Shown here: positions 26,417 through 35,055 of the stretch, one piece after another | Layout: every line of letters starts with the position of its first letter | Position numbering within the stretch: position 1 is the first letter of the stretch | NCBI RefSeq assembly: GCF_003065605.1 | Contig: NZ_CP026952.1 | Location: forward strand, 3,596,001-3,660,000 | Source of the DNA: Aeromicrobium chenweiae | GTDB taxonomy: Bacteria; Actinomycetota; Actinomycetes; Propionibacteriales; Nocardioidaceae | Length of the DNA stretch: 64,000 nucleotides | Reading direction: 5' to 3' | Notes under the pieces: model-generated | Told to the model about the DNA's origin: nothing | The model's input: the letters and a program-made list of their open reading frames with translations, nothing else | Database searches by the model: none | Translations under genes and position numbers: made by a program

Positions 26417-27091
26417 TCACGCCGGCGGCATGAGGACGCTGTCGATCAGGTAGACCGTGGCGTTCGCGGTCTTGACGCCGCCGCAGATGACCTTCGCGTT
26501 GCCCTCGCCGACGGTGATCTCGTCGCCCGAGCCCTTGACGGTCAGGTCGGCACCGTTGACGGTCTTGAACGTCCCGTCGATGTCGGCAGGAGCGATCTGG
26601 CCGGGGATGACGTGGTACGTCAGGATGCCGGACAGCGTTCCGCCGCCCTTCTCCTCGGAGACCTTCTTGACGCCGTCGTCTCCGAGCTCCTTGAACAGCG
26701 CGTCGAACGCGGTGTCGACCGGCGCGAACACCGTGAACTCGTCGCCGTTGAGGGTGTCGACCAGGTTGACGTCGGGGTTGATCTGGCCCGAGACGGCCTG
26801 GACGAGGGTCTTGAGCAGCGGGTTGTTGCTCGCGGCCGTGGCGACCGGGTCCTGCGACATGCCGCTGACCGATCCCTTGCCGTCCGGAACGGCCTTGGCG
26901 TAGTCCGCGCAGCCGGCGCCGACCAGGTCGGCGGCGGGATCGGCGGAGGTCGACGACTCGTCGGGCGTCGCGGAGGTGGATTCGTCGGCCGGGGCCGACT
27001 CACCCTCGCTGTCGCTCGAACCGCACGCTGCGGTGAAGAGGGACAGGGAGGCAACCGCCGCGACGGCGAAGCTCTTGGTGGATGTACGCAT
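26417..27091 (-). CDS. fasciclin-domain lipoprotein (MPT70/MPT83-like)
   Basis: 224-aa surface lipoprotein. The signal peptide ends SLFTAAC, lipidated cysteine near 23. A serine/aspartate-rich linker (residues 25-52) follows, then a fasciclin (FAS1) domain: [41 protein letters not shown] and the last strand [14 protein letters not shown]. It resembles mycobacterial MPT70/MPT83. Fasciclin domains mediate adhesion or protein contacts outside the cell. CAAGGAGAA precedes the ATG. The gene is 35 bases behind the molybdopterin oxidoreductase gene and probably co-transcribed. A second SigK-like -35 element inside that gene could add a promoter. Confidence 0.92.
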   Translation of the reverse strand: MRTSTKSFAVAAVASLSLFTAACGSSDSEGESAPADESTSATPDESSTSADPAADLVGAGCADYAKAVPDGKGSVSGMSQDPVATAASNNPLLKTLVQAVSGQINPDVNLVDTLNGDEFTVFAPVDTAFDALFKELGDDGVKKVSEEKGGGTLSGILTYHVIPGQIAPADIDGTFKTVNGADLTVKGSGDEITVGEGNAKVICGGVKTANATVYLIDSVLMPPA

Positions 27092-27126
27092 TTCGGTTCT
27101 CCTTGTGGTGGGGGATCGTGCGGTTG

Positions 27127-28686
27127 CTACTCGACGCGGAACTGGACGCTGTGCCAGCCGGTCGTCCCGTTCGGGCGGATGGGTGCCCGGTCGGAAGTCT
27201 GTGTGTCGCCGTCCTTGGTGGTGGCGCGGATCGTGAGCTGGTGGTTGCCCGGGGTGGCGTCGTCCCACCGGTAGCTCCACTGGCGCCAGGTCTCGGTGTT
27301 GTCCTCGGCGCCGAGCGTGGCCTCGACCCAGTCGCCCTTGTCGATGCTCACCTCGACCCTCGCGATGCCGACGGTCTGCGCCCAGGCGACGCCGCCGAAG
27401 CGGGCCTTGTCCCGATCGAACGTCTGGAACGACGTCGGCACGTCGATGCGGGAGGAGAACTTGATGGGCGCGAGCGCGGTGTAGTCGCGCGTCGTCCAGT
27501 AGCCCTTGAAGTCCGAGAACCTGGTGACCTCGATGTCGGTGAGCCACTTGGTCGCCGACACGAAGCCGTACAGTCCGGGGACCACGAGGCGTGCCGGGAA
27601 GCCGTGGGCCAACGGGAGCGGCTCACCGTTCATCCCGATCGCGACCATCGCGTTGCGGTCGTCGGTCACGGTCTCAAGAGGGGTGCCGGCGGTCCACCGG
27701 TCGGCGCTCGTGGACTTGATCGCGTTTGCCCCGGCCTGGACGCCGGCCATCTTGAGCAGGGTCGCGGTGCGCACGCCGAGCCACAGGGCGTTGCCGACGT
27801 ACGGTCCGCCGACCTCGTTGGAGACGCACGTGAGGGTGACGCGGTGCTCCTCCAGCGCCATGCCCATCAGGTCGCGGTACGACAGGTTGAGCTCGCGGTC
27901 GACCATGCCGTGGATGCGCAGGCGCCATCCCTCGGCGGGGACGTCGGGGATCCGCAGCGCGGTGTCGACGCGGTAGAAGTCGCGGTTGGGCGTCAGGTAG
28001 TCGCTCACGCCACTCACCCCGACCTCGACGCCGGACGGCACGGGTGGCGCGACGGTCGCGGCACGGGGCAACCGGATCCCGGCCCGGGACGCCGCAGCGG
28101 CAGCGTCACCGAACACCCGGCCGACGACACCGCCGACCAGCGCGAGGGCCGTGATGCCGAGCGAGGCCTTGAGGAAGCCGCGGCGTCCGAGCCCCAACGG
28201 GTGCGCCGCAGCAGCCTGCTCACGCGCTCGCAGGTTGCCGAGCAGCAGGACGAGGGCACCCAGGCTGACGACCGCCGTCACGATCGACGGCACGAGGGTG
28301 AGGGCCCGGCTCGCGGTCGTGGTGCGGTCGATCGCGGCACACACCACCGCGACGGCGCCGATCAGTGCCACGGCGCCGATCGCGACCCGCGGTCGGCGGC
28401 GTCCGACGATGCCTGCGACGACGGCCAGGAGCGCCAAGGCCGCCACCACGCCGCCGATCAGGACCGGCTTGTCGGCGGTGCCGAACTGCCGGACCGCGAA
28501 CTCCTTCAGGAACGGGGGCGCGTAGTCGATGGCCCGGTTGCCCACCGACTCGATCGGCGAGGGCACGCCCTGCAGGAGCGCGGCGACAGCCGTGCCGGCG
28601 GCGACGCCCGAGGCGGCCGCCAGGAACCCGGCCAGGGCTCCGGCCCACCAGGGCGCTGCTGCGCGGGAGGCTGTCGTTGTGCTCAC
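27127..28686 (-). CDS. membrane-anchored molybdopterin-dependent oxidoreductase (sulfite-oxidase fold)
   Basis: 519-aa enzyme. Four membrane spans lie in the first ~150 residues (for example [19 protein letters not shown] and [19 protein letters not shown]). A twin-arginine-like RRGFLKAS at 168-173 precedes a fifth hydrophobic stretch, then the sulfite-oxidase catalytic domain. The molybdenum-ligating cysteine is C287 in [13 protein letters not shown]-terminal Mo-co dimerisation/Ig-like strands ([14 protein letters not shown]-type [10 protein letters not shown]) follow. GTG 28686 is 7 bases behind a SigK-like -10, so the mRNA is probably leaderless. The physiological substrate may be an oxidised sulfur compound or methionine sulfoxide (inference). 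It pairs with the fasciclin lipoprotein. Confidence 0.9.
   Translation of the reverse strand: MSTTTASRAAAPWWAGALAGFLAAASGVAAGTAVAALLQGVPSPIESVGNRAIDYAPPFLKEFAVRQFGTADKPVLIGGVVAALALLAVVAGIVGRRRPRVAIGAVALIGAVAVVCAAIDRTTTASRALTLVPSIVTAVVSLGALVLLLGNLRAREQAAAAHPLGLGRRGFLKASLGITALALVGGVVGRVFGDAAAAASRAGIRLPRAATVAPPVPSGVEVGVSGVSDYLTPNRDFYRVDTALRIPDVPAEGWRLRIHGMVDRELNLSYRDLMGMALEEHRVTLTCVSNEVGGPYVGNALWLGVRTATLLKMAGVQAGANAIKSTSADRWTAGTPLETVTDDRNAMVAIGMNGEPLPLAHGFPARLVVPGLYGFVSATKWLTDIEVTRFSDFKGYWTTRDYTALAPIKFSSRIDVPTSFQTFDRDKARFGGVAWAQTVGIARVEVSIDKGDWVEATLGAEDNTETWRQWSYRWDDATPGNHQLTIRATTKDGDTQTSDRAPIRPNGTTGWHSVQFRVE
27170..27196. repeat. 27-bp sequence duplicated at 28708-28734
   Basis: 24 of 27 bases agree between this stretch, inside the 3' end of the oxidoreductase gene, and 28708-28734 in its promoter. 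Shared core: GCGGATGGGTGCCCGG. On the minus strand both carry CCATCC, the -35 of SigK promoters; here 15 bases further is CCGGCT, a poor -10, about 65 bases before the fasciclin ATG. Confidence 0.6.
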
Positions 28687-28693
28687 ACCCCGT

Positions 28694-28720
28694 GTTCGAC
28701 ACCCGCCTTCGCGCGGATGG
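28694..28720 (-). promoter_or_regulatory. SigK-like promoter of the oxidoreductase/fasciclin operon
   Basis: Minus-strand CCATCC (28720-28715), 15 bases, then TCGAAC (28699-28694). Mycobacterial SigK promoters read CCATCC-N15-17-CCGAAT and drive mpt70/mpt83 fasciclin genes. The GTG start follows the -10 by 7 bases. Motif seen; sigma assignment is inference, and no sigK gene is in the window. Confidence 0.55.
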
Positions 28721-28786
28721 GTGCCCGGCCGAAAAACCTCCGTCCCGAACTCGTGAGTAACCGCAGTTCGCTTCTAGGGTGAGGCG

Positions 28787-30214
28787 ATGAACGCGAACAC
28801 CGGAGTCTCCTTCCCGTCAGAGAGCTCGTCGTCCGCGGCGCGCACCGTCCTGTCCGACGCGCTCCGCAAGGCCGACCCGGTGGGCGCGCGTGCGGTCGAG
28901 AACGAGACCAGCTGGCGCCGCAACTACCTGACGCACTTCCGCCGCGCCGTCGAGGCCGGGATCGGCGAGCCGCCGGCCGCGCACTCGATCGCCGCGGACG
29001 GCCTCCGCAGCGCCCACGACCTCATGCGGTTCGGCGACGTCCCGCTCCGCGACGCGATCGGTGGGACCGCCCTCACCCAGGCCTTCCACACCCGGACGAT
29101 CCGCGGGACGGCTGAGCCCGAGACCGAGCTCTCGATCCCCTACCGGGGCGATCGGCTCACCGGCACGGCTCTGCGCGACCAGCTCGACGTCTGGGTCGCG
29201 GACGGCGTCATCACGCCGTCGTGCTCCGAGGCCGTCCAAACCGTCCAGGACAACCCGGACTGGCTGCGGCTCGAGGGCGACACCGTCGTGGTCCTGGGTG
29301 CCGGCGCCGAGATGGGGCCCTACCGCGCCCTGCTGCGCTGGGGGGCCGAGGTCGTCGCCGTCGACCTGCCCCGCCCAGACGTCCAGGCCCGGATCCGTGA
29401 CCACGCCGAGGACTCCGCGGGCACCGCACACGTCCCGGCCCGCATCGTGACCAACGGCGACGACGACTCCGGCGCTGACCTGCTGACCGAGCTTCCCGGC
29501 ATCGCCCACTGGCTCGACGGCATCCAGGGCCGCCTCGTGCTGGGCAACTACTGCTACGCCGACGGCGCCACCCACGTGCGGGTGTCGATGGCCGCCGACG
29601 CGCTCGCCGAGCACCTCACCAGGCAGCGGCCCGACACCGCGCTCGCATTCCTCGCGACCCCGACCGACACGTTCGCGGTCCCGGCCGAGGACGTCCTGCG
29701 GTCCAACGAGGCGTACGCCCGCCGCGGTGCGACCCGCCTGCTGCGCACGCCGTTGCGCGCGGTCAGCGGCGGCCGGCTCCTGCAGCGCAACTACCCGCCG
29801 GGAGCCGATCCGGGCCTCTGCGACGCGATCGTCCCGCAGCAGGGCCCCAACTACGCGCTGGCCAAGCGGCTGCAGCGCTGGCGGGCCACGACGGCGCGCC
29901 AGGCCGGGACGACGGTGTCGCTCAACGTCGCGCCCGCGACGCGGACCCGCTCGGTGGTCAAGAACAAGGCACTCGCCGCGGCGTACGCGGGAGCCCACCG
30001 CTTCGGCGTCGAGATCTTCGACCCGGCGACCAGCAACGTCCTGATGGCGGCGCTCCTGGCGTACGACCTGCGCTCGGGCGCGGCTCCGCAGCACGAGCCG
30101 TGGCAGGACGAGGCCGTCAACGCTGCCCACGGCGGGCTGTGGACCGCGGCGTACGACCCCCGCAGCGCGCTCGGCCTGGCCGCTGTCCTGGGCATCGGCG
30201 CGCTGCGCGGGTAG
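28787..30214 (+). CDS. unassigned Rossmann-type protein, 475 aa
   Basis: I cannot assign a function. Residues ~165-185 contain TVVVLGAGAEMGPYRALL followed by GAEVVAVDLPRPDVQARI, a beta-alpha-beta nucleotide or SAM/NAD-binding unit. NPDWLRLEGD precedes it and a helical N-terminal domain of ~150 residues (NETSWRRNYLTHFRRAVEAG) comes first. Later blocks include RLVLGNYCYADGATHVRVSMAADAL and LAFLATPTDTFAVPAED, which look like a second alpha/beta domain, and ARGGA/LLRTPLRAVSGGRLLQRNY. No signal peptide or membrane span. The ATG follows TAGGGT by 6 bases, a probable leaderless start, divergent from the oxidoreductase. An NAD(P)-dependent dehydrogenase or a methyltransferase are both possible. Confidence 0.75.
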   Translation: MNANTGVSFPSESSSSAARTVLSDALRKADPVGARAVENETSWRRNYLTHFRRAVEAGIGEPPAAHSIAADGLRSAHDLMRFGDVPLRDAIGGTALTQAFHTRTIRGTAEPETELSIPYRGDRLTGTALRDQLDVWVADGVITPSCSEAVQTVQDNPDWLRLEGDTVVVLGAGAEMGPYRALLRWGAEVVAVDLPRPDVQARIRDHAEDSAGTAHVPARIVTNGDDDSGADLLTELPGIAHWLDGIQGRLVLGNYCYADGATHVRVSMAADALAEHLTRQRPDTALAFLATPTDTFAVPAEDVLRSNEAYARRGATRLLRTPLRAVSGGRLLQRNYPPGADPGLCDAIVPQQGPNYALAKRLQRWRATTARQAGTTVSLNVAPATRTRSVVKNKALAAAYAGAHRFGVEIFDPATSNVLMAALLAYDLRSGAAPQHEPWQDEAVNAAHGGLWTAAYDPRSALGLAAVLGIGALRG

Positions 30215-30220
30215 TCCGGC

Positions 30221-30913
30221 TCAGTCGACGAAGCGGACGGCGTCCTCAAGAGGTGCCCGGCGCGACGTGAACTGCGCGCTGGGGTGCTGCGGGTCCGGGT
30301 GCCCGAACGAGATGCCGCAGACGACCCGCCGGTCGTCCGGCAGGTCGAGGAACTGCCGCACCGCCGGGGTGACCTGGGCGATCGCGGCCTGGGCGCAGGT
30401 GCCGAGGCCGAGCGCCTCCGCCGCGAGCATGAACGAGTTGACGTACAGCCCGCAGTCGATCGCTCCGTAGACCCCGAGGTCGGCGTCCGTCGTGACGATC
30501 GCGACGTGGGGAGCCCCGAAGAACTCGAAATTGCGCAGCATCTGCATCGCGGAGCCGTCGCGGTCGCCGCGCTCGACGCCGACCGCCTCGTAGAGCTGCC
30601 AGCCGACCTCCTTGCGGCGCTCGTTGTGGACGCCGGTGTAGGACCCGGCGAACGGGAAGTCCGAGGGCGCCGGCTGGCCGAAGGTCGCCATGACGTTCTC
30701 GACCGCGGCCTTCGACAGGGCGTCACGGGCCTCGCCCGAGACGATGTGCACGTTCCACGGCTGGGTGTTGCACCACGAGGCGGTGTGCTGCGCGGCCGCG
30801 AGCACGCGCTCGATCGTCTCGCGGGGCACCGGCTCGGGCAGGTAGCCGCGGCAGCTGCGGCGGGCGGTCAGCACCCGCTCGAGGACCTCGAAGTCGTCCG
30901 CACGGGTGCTCAT
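30221..30913 (-). CDS. nitroreductase family protein
   Basis: 230-aa FMN-dependent nitroreductase. FMN-phosphate contacts appear in TARRSCRGYLPEPV, the middle of the domain in ASWCNTQPWNVHIVSG, and the C-terminal flavin loop in EALGLGTCAQAAI and VVCGISFGHPD. Full family length. The ATG at 30913 overlaps the stop of the enoyl-CoA hydratase gene (ATGA), so the two are co-transcribed. Typical activity is NAD(P)H-dependent two-electron reduction of nitro groups, quinones or enones; in this acyl-CoA setting an enoate-type reduction is conceivable but unproven. Confidence 0.9.
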   Translation of the reverse strand: MSTRADDFEVLERVLTARRSCRGYLPEPVPRETIERVLAAAQHTASWCNTQPWNVHIVSGEARDALSKAAVENVMATFGQPAPSDFPFAGSYTGVHNERRKEVGWQLYEAVGVERGDRDGSAMQMLRNFEFFGAPHVAIVTTDADLGVYGAIDCGLYVNSFMLAAEALGLGTCAQAAIAQVTPAVRQFLDLPDDRRVVCGISFGHPDPQHPSAQFTSRRAPLEDAVRFVD

Positions 30914-31665
30914 CGGCCCACGAACTTCGGTGCGCGCTTCTGCATGAACGCGGACGTGCCCTCGGCGAAGTCCGTGGTCCCGAACAGCTGGACCTGCAGG
31001 TCCCGCTCCCGGTCGAGGACGGCGTCGAGGTCGCCCAGGGTCGCTGCCGTGATCGCCTCCTTCGTCGCCCGGAAGGCCACACCGGCGCCGTGCGCGAGGC
31101 GGTCCACGATCCTCTCGACCTCCACGTCGAAGTCGTCGTCGGCGACGCACGCGTGGATCAGGCCGGCGGCGGCCGCCTCGTCAGCGGGGAGCCGTTCGCC
31201 CAGCAGGGCCATCGCGGTGGCCCGCGCCCGGCCGACCGACGCCGCCACGATCGCGGTGGAGCCCCCGTCGGGCATGAGCCCGATGTTGGTGAACGGGAGC
31301 AAGAAGTACGCCGACTGCTTGGCCACGGTGATGTCCGCGGCGAGGGAGATCGAGCAGCCGAAGCCCGCGGCGGGGCCGTTCACGGCGGCGACCACCGGCA
31401 CGGGGCAGGCCGTGACGGCGCGGACCAGCCGGTTCGCGACGTCCATCGGCTCGGTGCCGCTGAGCGTGCCGTCGAGCCGGGCGCCGGTCGAGAACGCGCG
31501 GCCCGCACCGGTCAGGACGACGACGCGGACGTCGTCGCCGATGCCCTCCACGGCGTCGGACACGATGTCGAGCATGTCCCCCGTCAGGCCGTTCAACCGG
31601 TCGGGGTCGTTCCAGGTGATCCGCAGCACGCCCTCGGCGCTGCGGACCTGCACGGATTCAGGCAT
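30910..31665 (-). CDS. enoyl-CoA hydratase/isomerase family protein
   Basis: 251-aa crotonase-fold protein. The oxyanion hole is formed by RAFSTGARLDG and the NGPAAGFGCSISLAADITVA block. The first catalytic glutamate of classical hydratases (in A-x-x-G-G-G-x-E) is replaced around FGCS, so this is more likely an isomerase or another crotonase activity. The second region reads IGLMPDGGSTAIVAASVG, where aspartate in PDGG is typical of PaaG/Delta3,Delta2-enoyl isomerase-like members. ATG 31665 is chosen for its GGAAGAGGAG site; upstream ATG 31692 would add nine residues. It heads the pair with the nitroreductase gene. Confidence 0.87.
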   Translation of the reverse strand: MPESVQVRSAEGVLRITWNDPDRLNGLTGDMLDIVSDAVEGIGDDVRVVVLTGAGRAFSTGARLDGTLSGTEPMDVANRLVRAVTACPVPVVAAVNGPAAGFGCSISLAADITVAKQSAYFLLPFTNIGLMPDGGSTAIVAASVGRARATAMALLGERLPADEAAAAGLIHACVADDDFDVEVERIVDRLAHGAGVAFRATKEAITAATLGDLDAVLDRERDLQVQLFGTTDFAEGTSAFMQKRAPKFVGR

Positions 31666-31743
31666 GTGCTCCTCTTCCCACGTCGTCCCCACAGGCTAGG
31701 GGACCTCTGGCCATCGTGACAGCAGTGGTGGCACTATCGACGC

Positions 31744-32601
31744 ATGTCCCTCGCAGGCAAGACCATCATCATGTCCGGCGGCAGCCGCGGGATCGGCGAG
31801 GCCATCGCCGTCCGGGCGGCACGTGACGGTGCCAACGTCGCCCTGCTCGCCAAGACCACCGAGCCGCACCCGGCCCTGCCCGGCACGATCCACACCGCCG
31901 CGACCGCGATCGAGGAGGCCGGCGGGCACGCCCTGCCGCTCGTCGGCGACATCCGGGACGACGCGTTCGTCCTCGACGCCGTCGCGCGGACCGCCGAGAC
32001 CTTCGGGGGCATCGACATCGTGGTCAACAACGCCTCGGCGATCGACCTGTCGAGCACCGAGGACATCTCGATGAAGAAGTACGACCTGATGAACGACATC
32101 AACTCGCGCGGGTCGTTCCTGCTGGCCAAGTCCTGCATCCCGCACCTCAAGGCCGCCGACAACCCGCACGTCCTGACGCTGTCGCCGCCCATCACGCTCG
32201 ACCCGAAGTGGTTCAGCACGGCCACGGCGTACACGATCGCGAAGTTCGGCATGAGCCTCGTGACGCTCGGTCTCAGCGAGGAGCTGCGGCCGTACGGCAT
32301 CGCGGCGAACTCGCTGTGGCCCCGCACGGCGATCGACACCGCGGCGGTCCGCAACGTCGTGGGCCCGGGTCTCGTCTCGCACTCGCGCAAGCCGTCGATC
32401 ATGGCCGACGCGGCGTACGAGATCCTCACCCGGTCGAGCCGTGAGCTCACCGGCCAGTTCCTCATCGACGACGACGTCCTGGAGGACGCAGGCGTCACCG
32501 ACTTCTCGGTCTACCTCAACGGCGGCGAGGAGTCCGACCTCGCGCTGGACTTCTGGGTCGAGCCGAAGGGTCCGCACGACCCGGAGCTGTCCCTGCACTG
32601 A
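31744..32601 (+). CDS. SDR family oxidoreductase (HSDL2-like)
   Basis: 285-aa SDR with MSGGSRGIGEAIA (cofactor loop), NNASAIDLSS, the serine region LTLSPPITLDPKWF and YTIAKFGMSL (Tyr-x3-Lys). The PPI-LDPKWF stretch and a C-terminal segment FLIDDDVLEDAGVTDFSVY match the SDR part of HSDL2, a peroxisomal lipid enzyme, rather than ordinary ketoreductases. In actinobacteria the SCP2 domain is usually absent, as here. CACTAT lies 6 bases before the ATG, so a leaderless start is plausible. It diverges from the enoyl-CoA hydratase gene. Probable role in fatty-acid or steroid metabolism; substrate unknown. Confidence 0.88.
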   Translation: MSLAGKTIIMSGGSRGIGEAIAVRAARDGANVALLAKTTEPHPALPGTIHTAATAIEEAGGHALPLVGDIRDDAFVLDAVARTAETFGGIDIVVNNASAIDLSSTEDISMKKYDLMNDINSRGSFLLAKSCIPHLKAADNPHVLTLSPPITLDPKWFSTATAYTIAKFGMSLVTLGLSEELRPYGIAANSLWPRTAIDTAAVRNVVGPGLVSHSRKPSIMADAAYEILTRSSRELTGQFLIDDDVLEDAGVTDFSVYLNGGEESDLALDFWVEPKGPHDPELSLH

Positions 32602-32627
32602 CCGGGGACGGCACGCAACCCCTCACC

Positions 32628-32639
32628 CGAACTAGTTCG
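32628..32639. promoter_or_regulatory. CGAACTAGTTCG palindrome
   Basis: Exact 12-bp palindrome 27 bases after an SDR stop and about 92 before the beta-flower gene. It resembles half of an actinobacterial LexA box but the spacing between CGAAC and GTTCG is 2 and not 4, so LexA is unlikely. Could be an operator for the downstream gene. Confidence 0.35.
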
Positions 32640-32731
32640 TTCGGATGAAATGTCGTCCGTCGGACGTCAAATGCCCCCGAACGTCCCTCGCGCCTCGTAA
32701 CGTCGGAGCCGAGGGAAGGAAGCATCTCGGG

Positions 32732-33052
32732 ATGAGCGTGTACCTGTTCGACATGGACGGCCAGCCGGTGGCGTTCCGCCGCACGTGGACCGATCCGTTC
32801 GTCTTCGACCTGGACGGGCACTGGATGGGCTGGTTCCCGTGGGAGGACAACGACGCCGTCGACATCGACGGCCACTACCTCGGCACCGTGGTCGACGACC
32901 GGTTCGTGCGTCGCAACGACTGGTACGAGCGGCCGTGCACCGGTACCCCCGCCGATCCCGGGCGCGCGCAGCCGACCGGCCGGCCGCCCACCCCGCACCA
33001 CTTCTTCAACCGCTTCGCCTACGAGGACATCAAGATCCGGCACCACGCCTGA
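32732..33052 (+). CDS. small 4-fold beta-flower type protein
   Basis: 106-aa protein built from four similar short units: YLFDMDGQPVAFRR, FVFDLDGHWMGWFP, AVDIDGHYLGTVVD and a weaker last unit. D-x-D-G-x-x-x-G/A repeats at about 22-residue spacing are the pattern of the 4-fold beta-flower domain, a small all-beta pseudo-symmetric fold. The C-terminal 35 residues are proline/histidine rich (GRPPTPHHFFNRF). ATG 32732 was chosen over an upstream in-frame ATG at 32645, because the repeats begin right after it and the upstream part is arginine/proline-rich and looks non-coding. Function unknown. Convergent with the OsmC gene, the stops adjacent. Confidence 0.75.
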   Translation: MSVYLFDMDGQPVAFRRTWTDPFVFDLDGHWMGWFPWEDNDAVDIDGHYLGTVVDDRFVRRNDWYERPCTGTPADPGRAQPTGRPPTPHHFFNRFAYEDIKIRHHA

Positions 33053-33481
33053 TCAGACGTCGTTGATCTGGGTCTCCGCGGTCGCACCGATGGCCAGCGT
33101 CCGGCTGACGGTGCACAGCCGCTCCTCCGCCTTGCGGATCGCGTCGGGCAGCAACGCCCGCGCCCTCTCGCCGTCCTCGCCCTCGGGGAAGGCCACGTCG
33201 AACGTCATGCGGATGTCGACCAGGTGGCTGCCCTGCTCGTCGCGGACCTTGTCGGCGCGCGTGTGCACGTCGAACGTGGTCGCCTCCGCACGGCGGGAGA
33301 CCAGCGGGTCGACGGTGATCGCGGTGCACCCCGCCAGCGCCACGAGCAACAGCTCGACGGGCGTGAAGTCGGCGTCCGAGCCGTCCCCGATCTCCAGGGT
33401 GGTGCCGCGGACGTTGGTGGCGCGGTAACGGGACGCGCCGGTGCGGGTCAGCTCGACGCTGCGCTCGGTGTCGTCGCTCAT
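33053..33481 (-). CDS. OsmC family peroxidase/redox protein
   Basis: 142-aa OsmC-fold protein that uses a reactive cysteine pair to reduce organic hydroperoxides. The two cysteines are C52 (LALAGCTAITV) and C123 (AEERLCTVSRTL), matching OsmC/Ohr spacing. The glutamate helix (FTPVELLLVALAG) and the final beta strand (IGATAETQI) are present. GAGGTCCACCC precedes ATG 33481; the long upstream frame is the antisense of the next gene. Probable defence against lipid hydroperoxides; could also be a YhfA-like OsmC without peroxidase activity. Confidence 0.9.
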   Translation of the reverse strand: MSDDTERSVELTRTGASRYRATNVRGTTLEIGDGSDADFTPVELLLVALAGCTAITVDPLVSRRAEATTFDVHTRADKVRDEQGSHLVDIRMTFDVAFPEGEDGERARALLPDAIRKAEERLCTVSRTLAIGATAETQINDV

Positions 33482-33574
33482 GGGTGGACCTCCTCGACGG
33501 GACATGTGATGTCTCGACCGTAGCCCGCTCCGGCTGGGCGTGCGGGCCGCGACCGGGTCCCGAACACTGGGGGC

Positions 33575-35047
33575 ATGTCCACCACCCGCAGTCTCGTCAC
33601 CGGCGCCACCGGCTACGTCGGAGGACGGCTGGTCCCGCAGCTCCTCGAGGCCGGGCACGCCGTGCGCGTGCTGGTCCGGGACGAGCGCAAGGCGCGCACG
33701 CACGTGTGGTCCGACGACGTCGAGATCGCCGTCGGCGACGCGACGAAGACCGACGACGTCCGCGCCGCGATGCAGGGCGTGGACGTCCTGTACTACCTGC
33801 TCCACTCGATCGGCACCGGCGGCGACTTCGGCGCGACCGAGAAGGACATGGCGCAGCGCTTCGCGGAGGAGGCGAAGCGCGCCGGCGTGCGCCGCATCGT
33901 CTACCTGGGCGGGATGATCCCCCAGGACGAGGAGCTGTCGGAGCACCTGAGCTCGCGCGGCGAGGTCGGCGACGTGCTGCTCGCCTCCGGCGTGCCGACG
34001 ACCGTGCTGCAGGCCGGCGTCGTCATCGGCTCGGGGTCCGCATCCTTTGAGATGCTGCGCTACCTGACCGAGCGCCTGCCCGTGATGATCACGCCGAAGT
34101 GGGTCAACACCCGCATCCAGCCGATCGCGGTGCGCGACGTGCTGCGCTACCTCGTGGGATCGGCGGACATGCCGGCGGACGTGAGCCGCCGCTTCGACAT
34201 CGGCGGGCCCGAGGTGCTGACGTACCTCGACCTCATGCAACGCTTCGCCGCGATCTCGGGCCTGCCGCGCCGCCGCATCCTCAAGGTGCCGCTGCTGACG
34301 CCCGGGCTGTCCAGCCACTGGATCGGGCTGATCACCCCCGTCCCGGCGAGCCTCGCGCGGCCCCTCGTCGAGTCCCTGCGCAACACCGTCGTCGCCGCCG
34401 ACACCGACATCGCGGCGTACGTCCCGGACCCGCCGGAGGGCCTGATCGACTTCGACCGCTCGGTCGAGCTCGCGCTCACCAAGATCCAGGACCTGGACGT
34501 GCCGACCAGCTGGTCCTCCGCCGCGACGGCGGGCGCTCCGGCGGAGGGCCTGCCCACCGACCCGGACTGGGCCGGCGGCTCGCTCTACAAGGACGAACGG
34601 ATCCGCGAGGTCGACGCGTCTCCCGAGCACCTGTGGCAGGTCATCGAGGGGATCGGCGGCCGCAACGGCTGGTACTCCTGGCGCCTGGCCTGGCGGGTGC
34701 GGGGAGTGCTCGACCGGATGGTCGGCGGCCCCGGTCTGCGGCGCGGCCGCCGCAACCCCCGGGACCTCGTCGTCGGGGACGCCGTCGACTTCTGGCGGGT
34801 CGAGGAGACCGACGACCACTCGTTCCTGCGCCTGCGCGCCGAGATGCGCCTCCCGGGCCTGGCCTGGCTGGAGATGCAGGTCGGATCGACCGACGGGGGG
34901 ACCACGACGTTCCACCACCGCGCCCTGTTCCACCCCAAGGGACTGCTCGGTCACCTGTACTGGTGGTCCGTCTGGCCGTTCCACGGCATCGTCTTCGGGT
35001 CGATGCAGCGTAATATCGCCGAGGCCGCAGAATCGCTCCAACAGTGA
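33575..35047 (+). CDS. atypical SDR with DUF2867 domain
   Basis: 490-aa two-domain protein. Residues 1-300 are an NmrA/extended-SDR fold: LVTGATGYVGGRLVPQLLEAG (cofactor), VRVLVRDERKART, DVLYYLLHSIG and YLGGMIP. From residue 330 comes the DUF2867 domain, a START/SRPBCC-like fold (DASPEHLWQVIEGIGG, YSWRLAWRVRG, FWRVEETDDHSFLRLRAEM, LFHPKGLLGHLYWWSVWPF). The fusion is common in actinobacteria. It may bind a lipophilic or quinone-like ligand that the N-terminal half reduces; unproven. Its stop overlaps a GTG of the next gene. Confidence 0.88.
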   Translation: MSTTRSLVTGATGYVGGRLVPQLLEAGHAVRVLVRDERKARTHVWSDDVEIAVGDATKTDDVRAAMQGVDVLYYLLHSIGTGGDFGATEKDMAQRFAEEAKRAGVRRIVYLGGMIPQDEELSEHLSSRGEVGDVLLASGVPTTVLQAGVVIGSGSASFEMLRYLTERLPVMITPKWVNTRIQPIAVRDVLRYLVGSADMPADVSRRFDIGGPEVLTYLDLMQRFAAISGLPRRRILKVPLLTPGLSSHWIGLITPVPASLARPLVESLRNTVVAADTDIAAYVPDPPEGLIDFDRSVELALTKIQDLDVPTSWSSAATAGAPAEGLPTDPDWAGGSLYKDERIREVDASPEHLWQVIEGIGGRNGWYSWRLAWRVRGVLDRMVGGPGLRRGRRNPRDLVVGDAVDFWRVEETDDHSFLRLRAEMRLPGLAWLEMQVGSTDGGTTTFHHRALFHPKGLLGHLYWWSVWPFHGIVFGSMQRNIAEAAESLQQ

Positions 35048-35055
35048 GGACCCCC

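Noticed and set aside
31665-31692. Upstream ATG 31692 as the enoyl-CoA hydratase start
   Set aside because: The ATG at 31665 has a good GAGGAG site 3-8 bases upstream, and the extra nine residues (MGTTWEEEH) are not family-like.
32628-32639. LexA/SOS box at CGAACTAGTTCG
   Set aside because: Half-site spacing is 2 bases and the actinobacterial box needs CGAAC-N4-GTTCG; the following gene is not an SOS gene.
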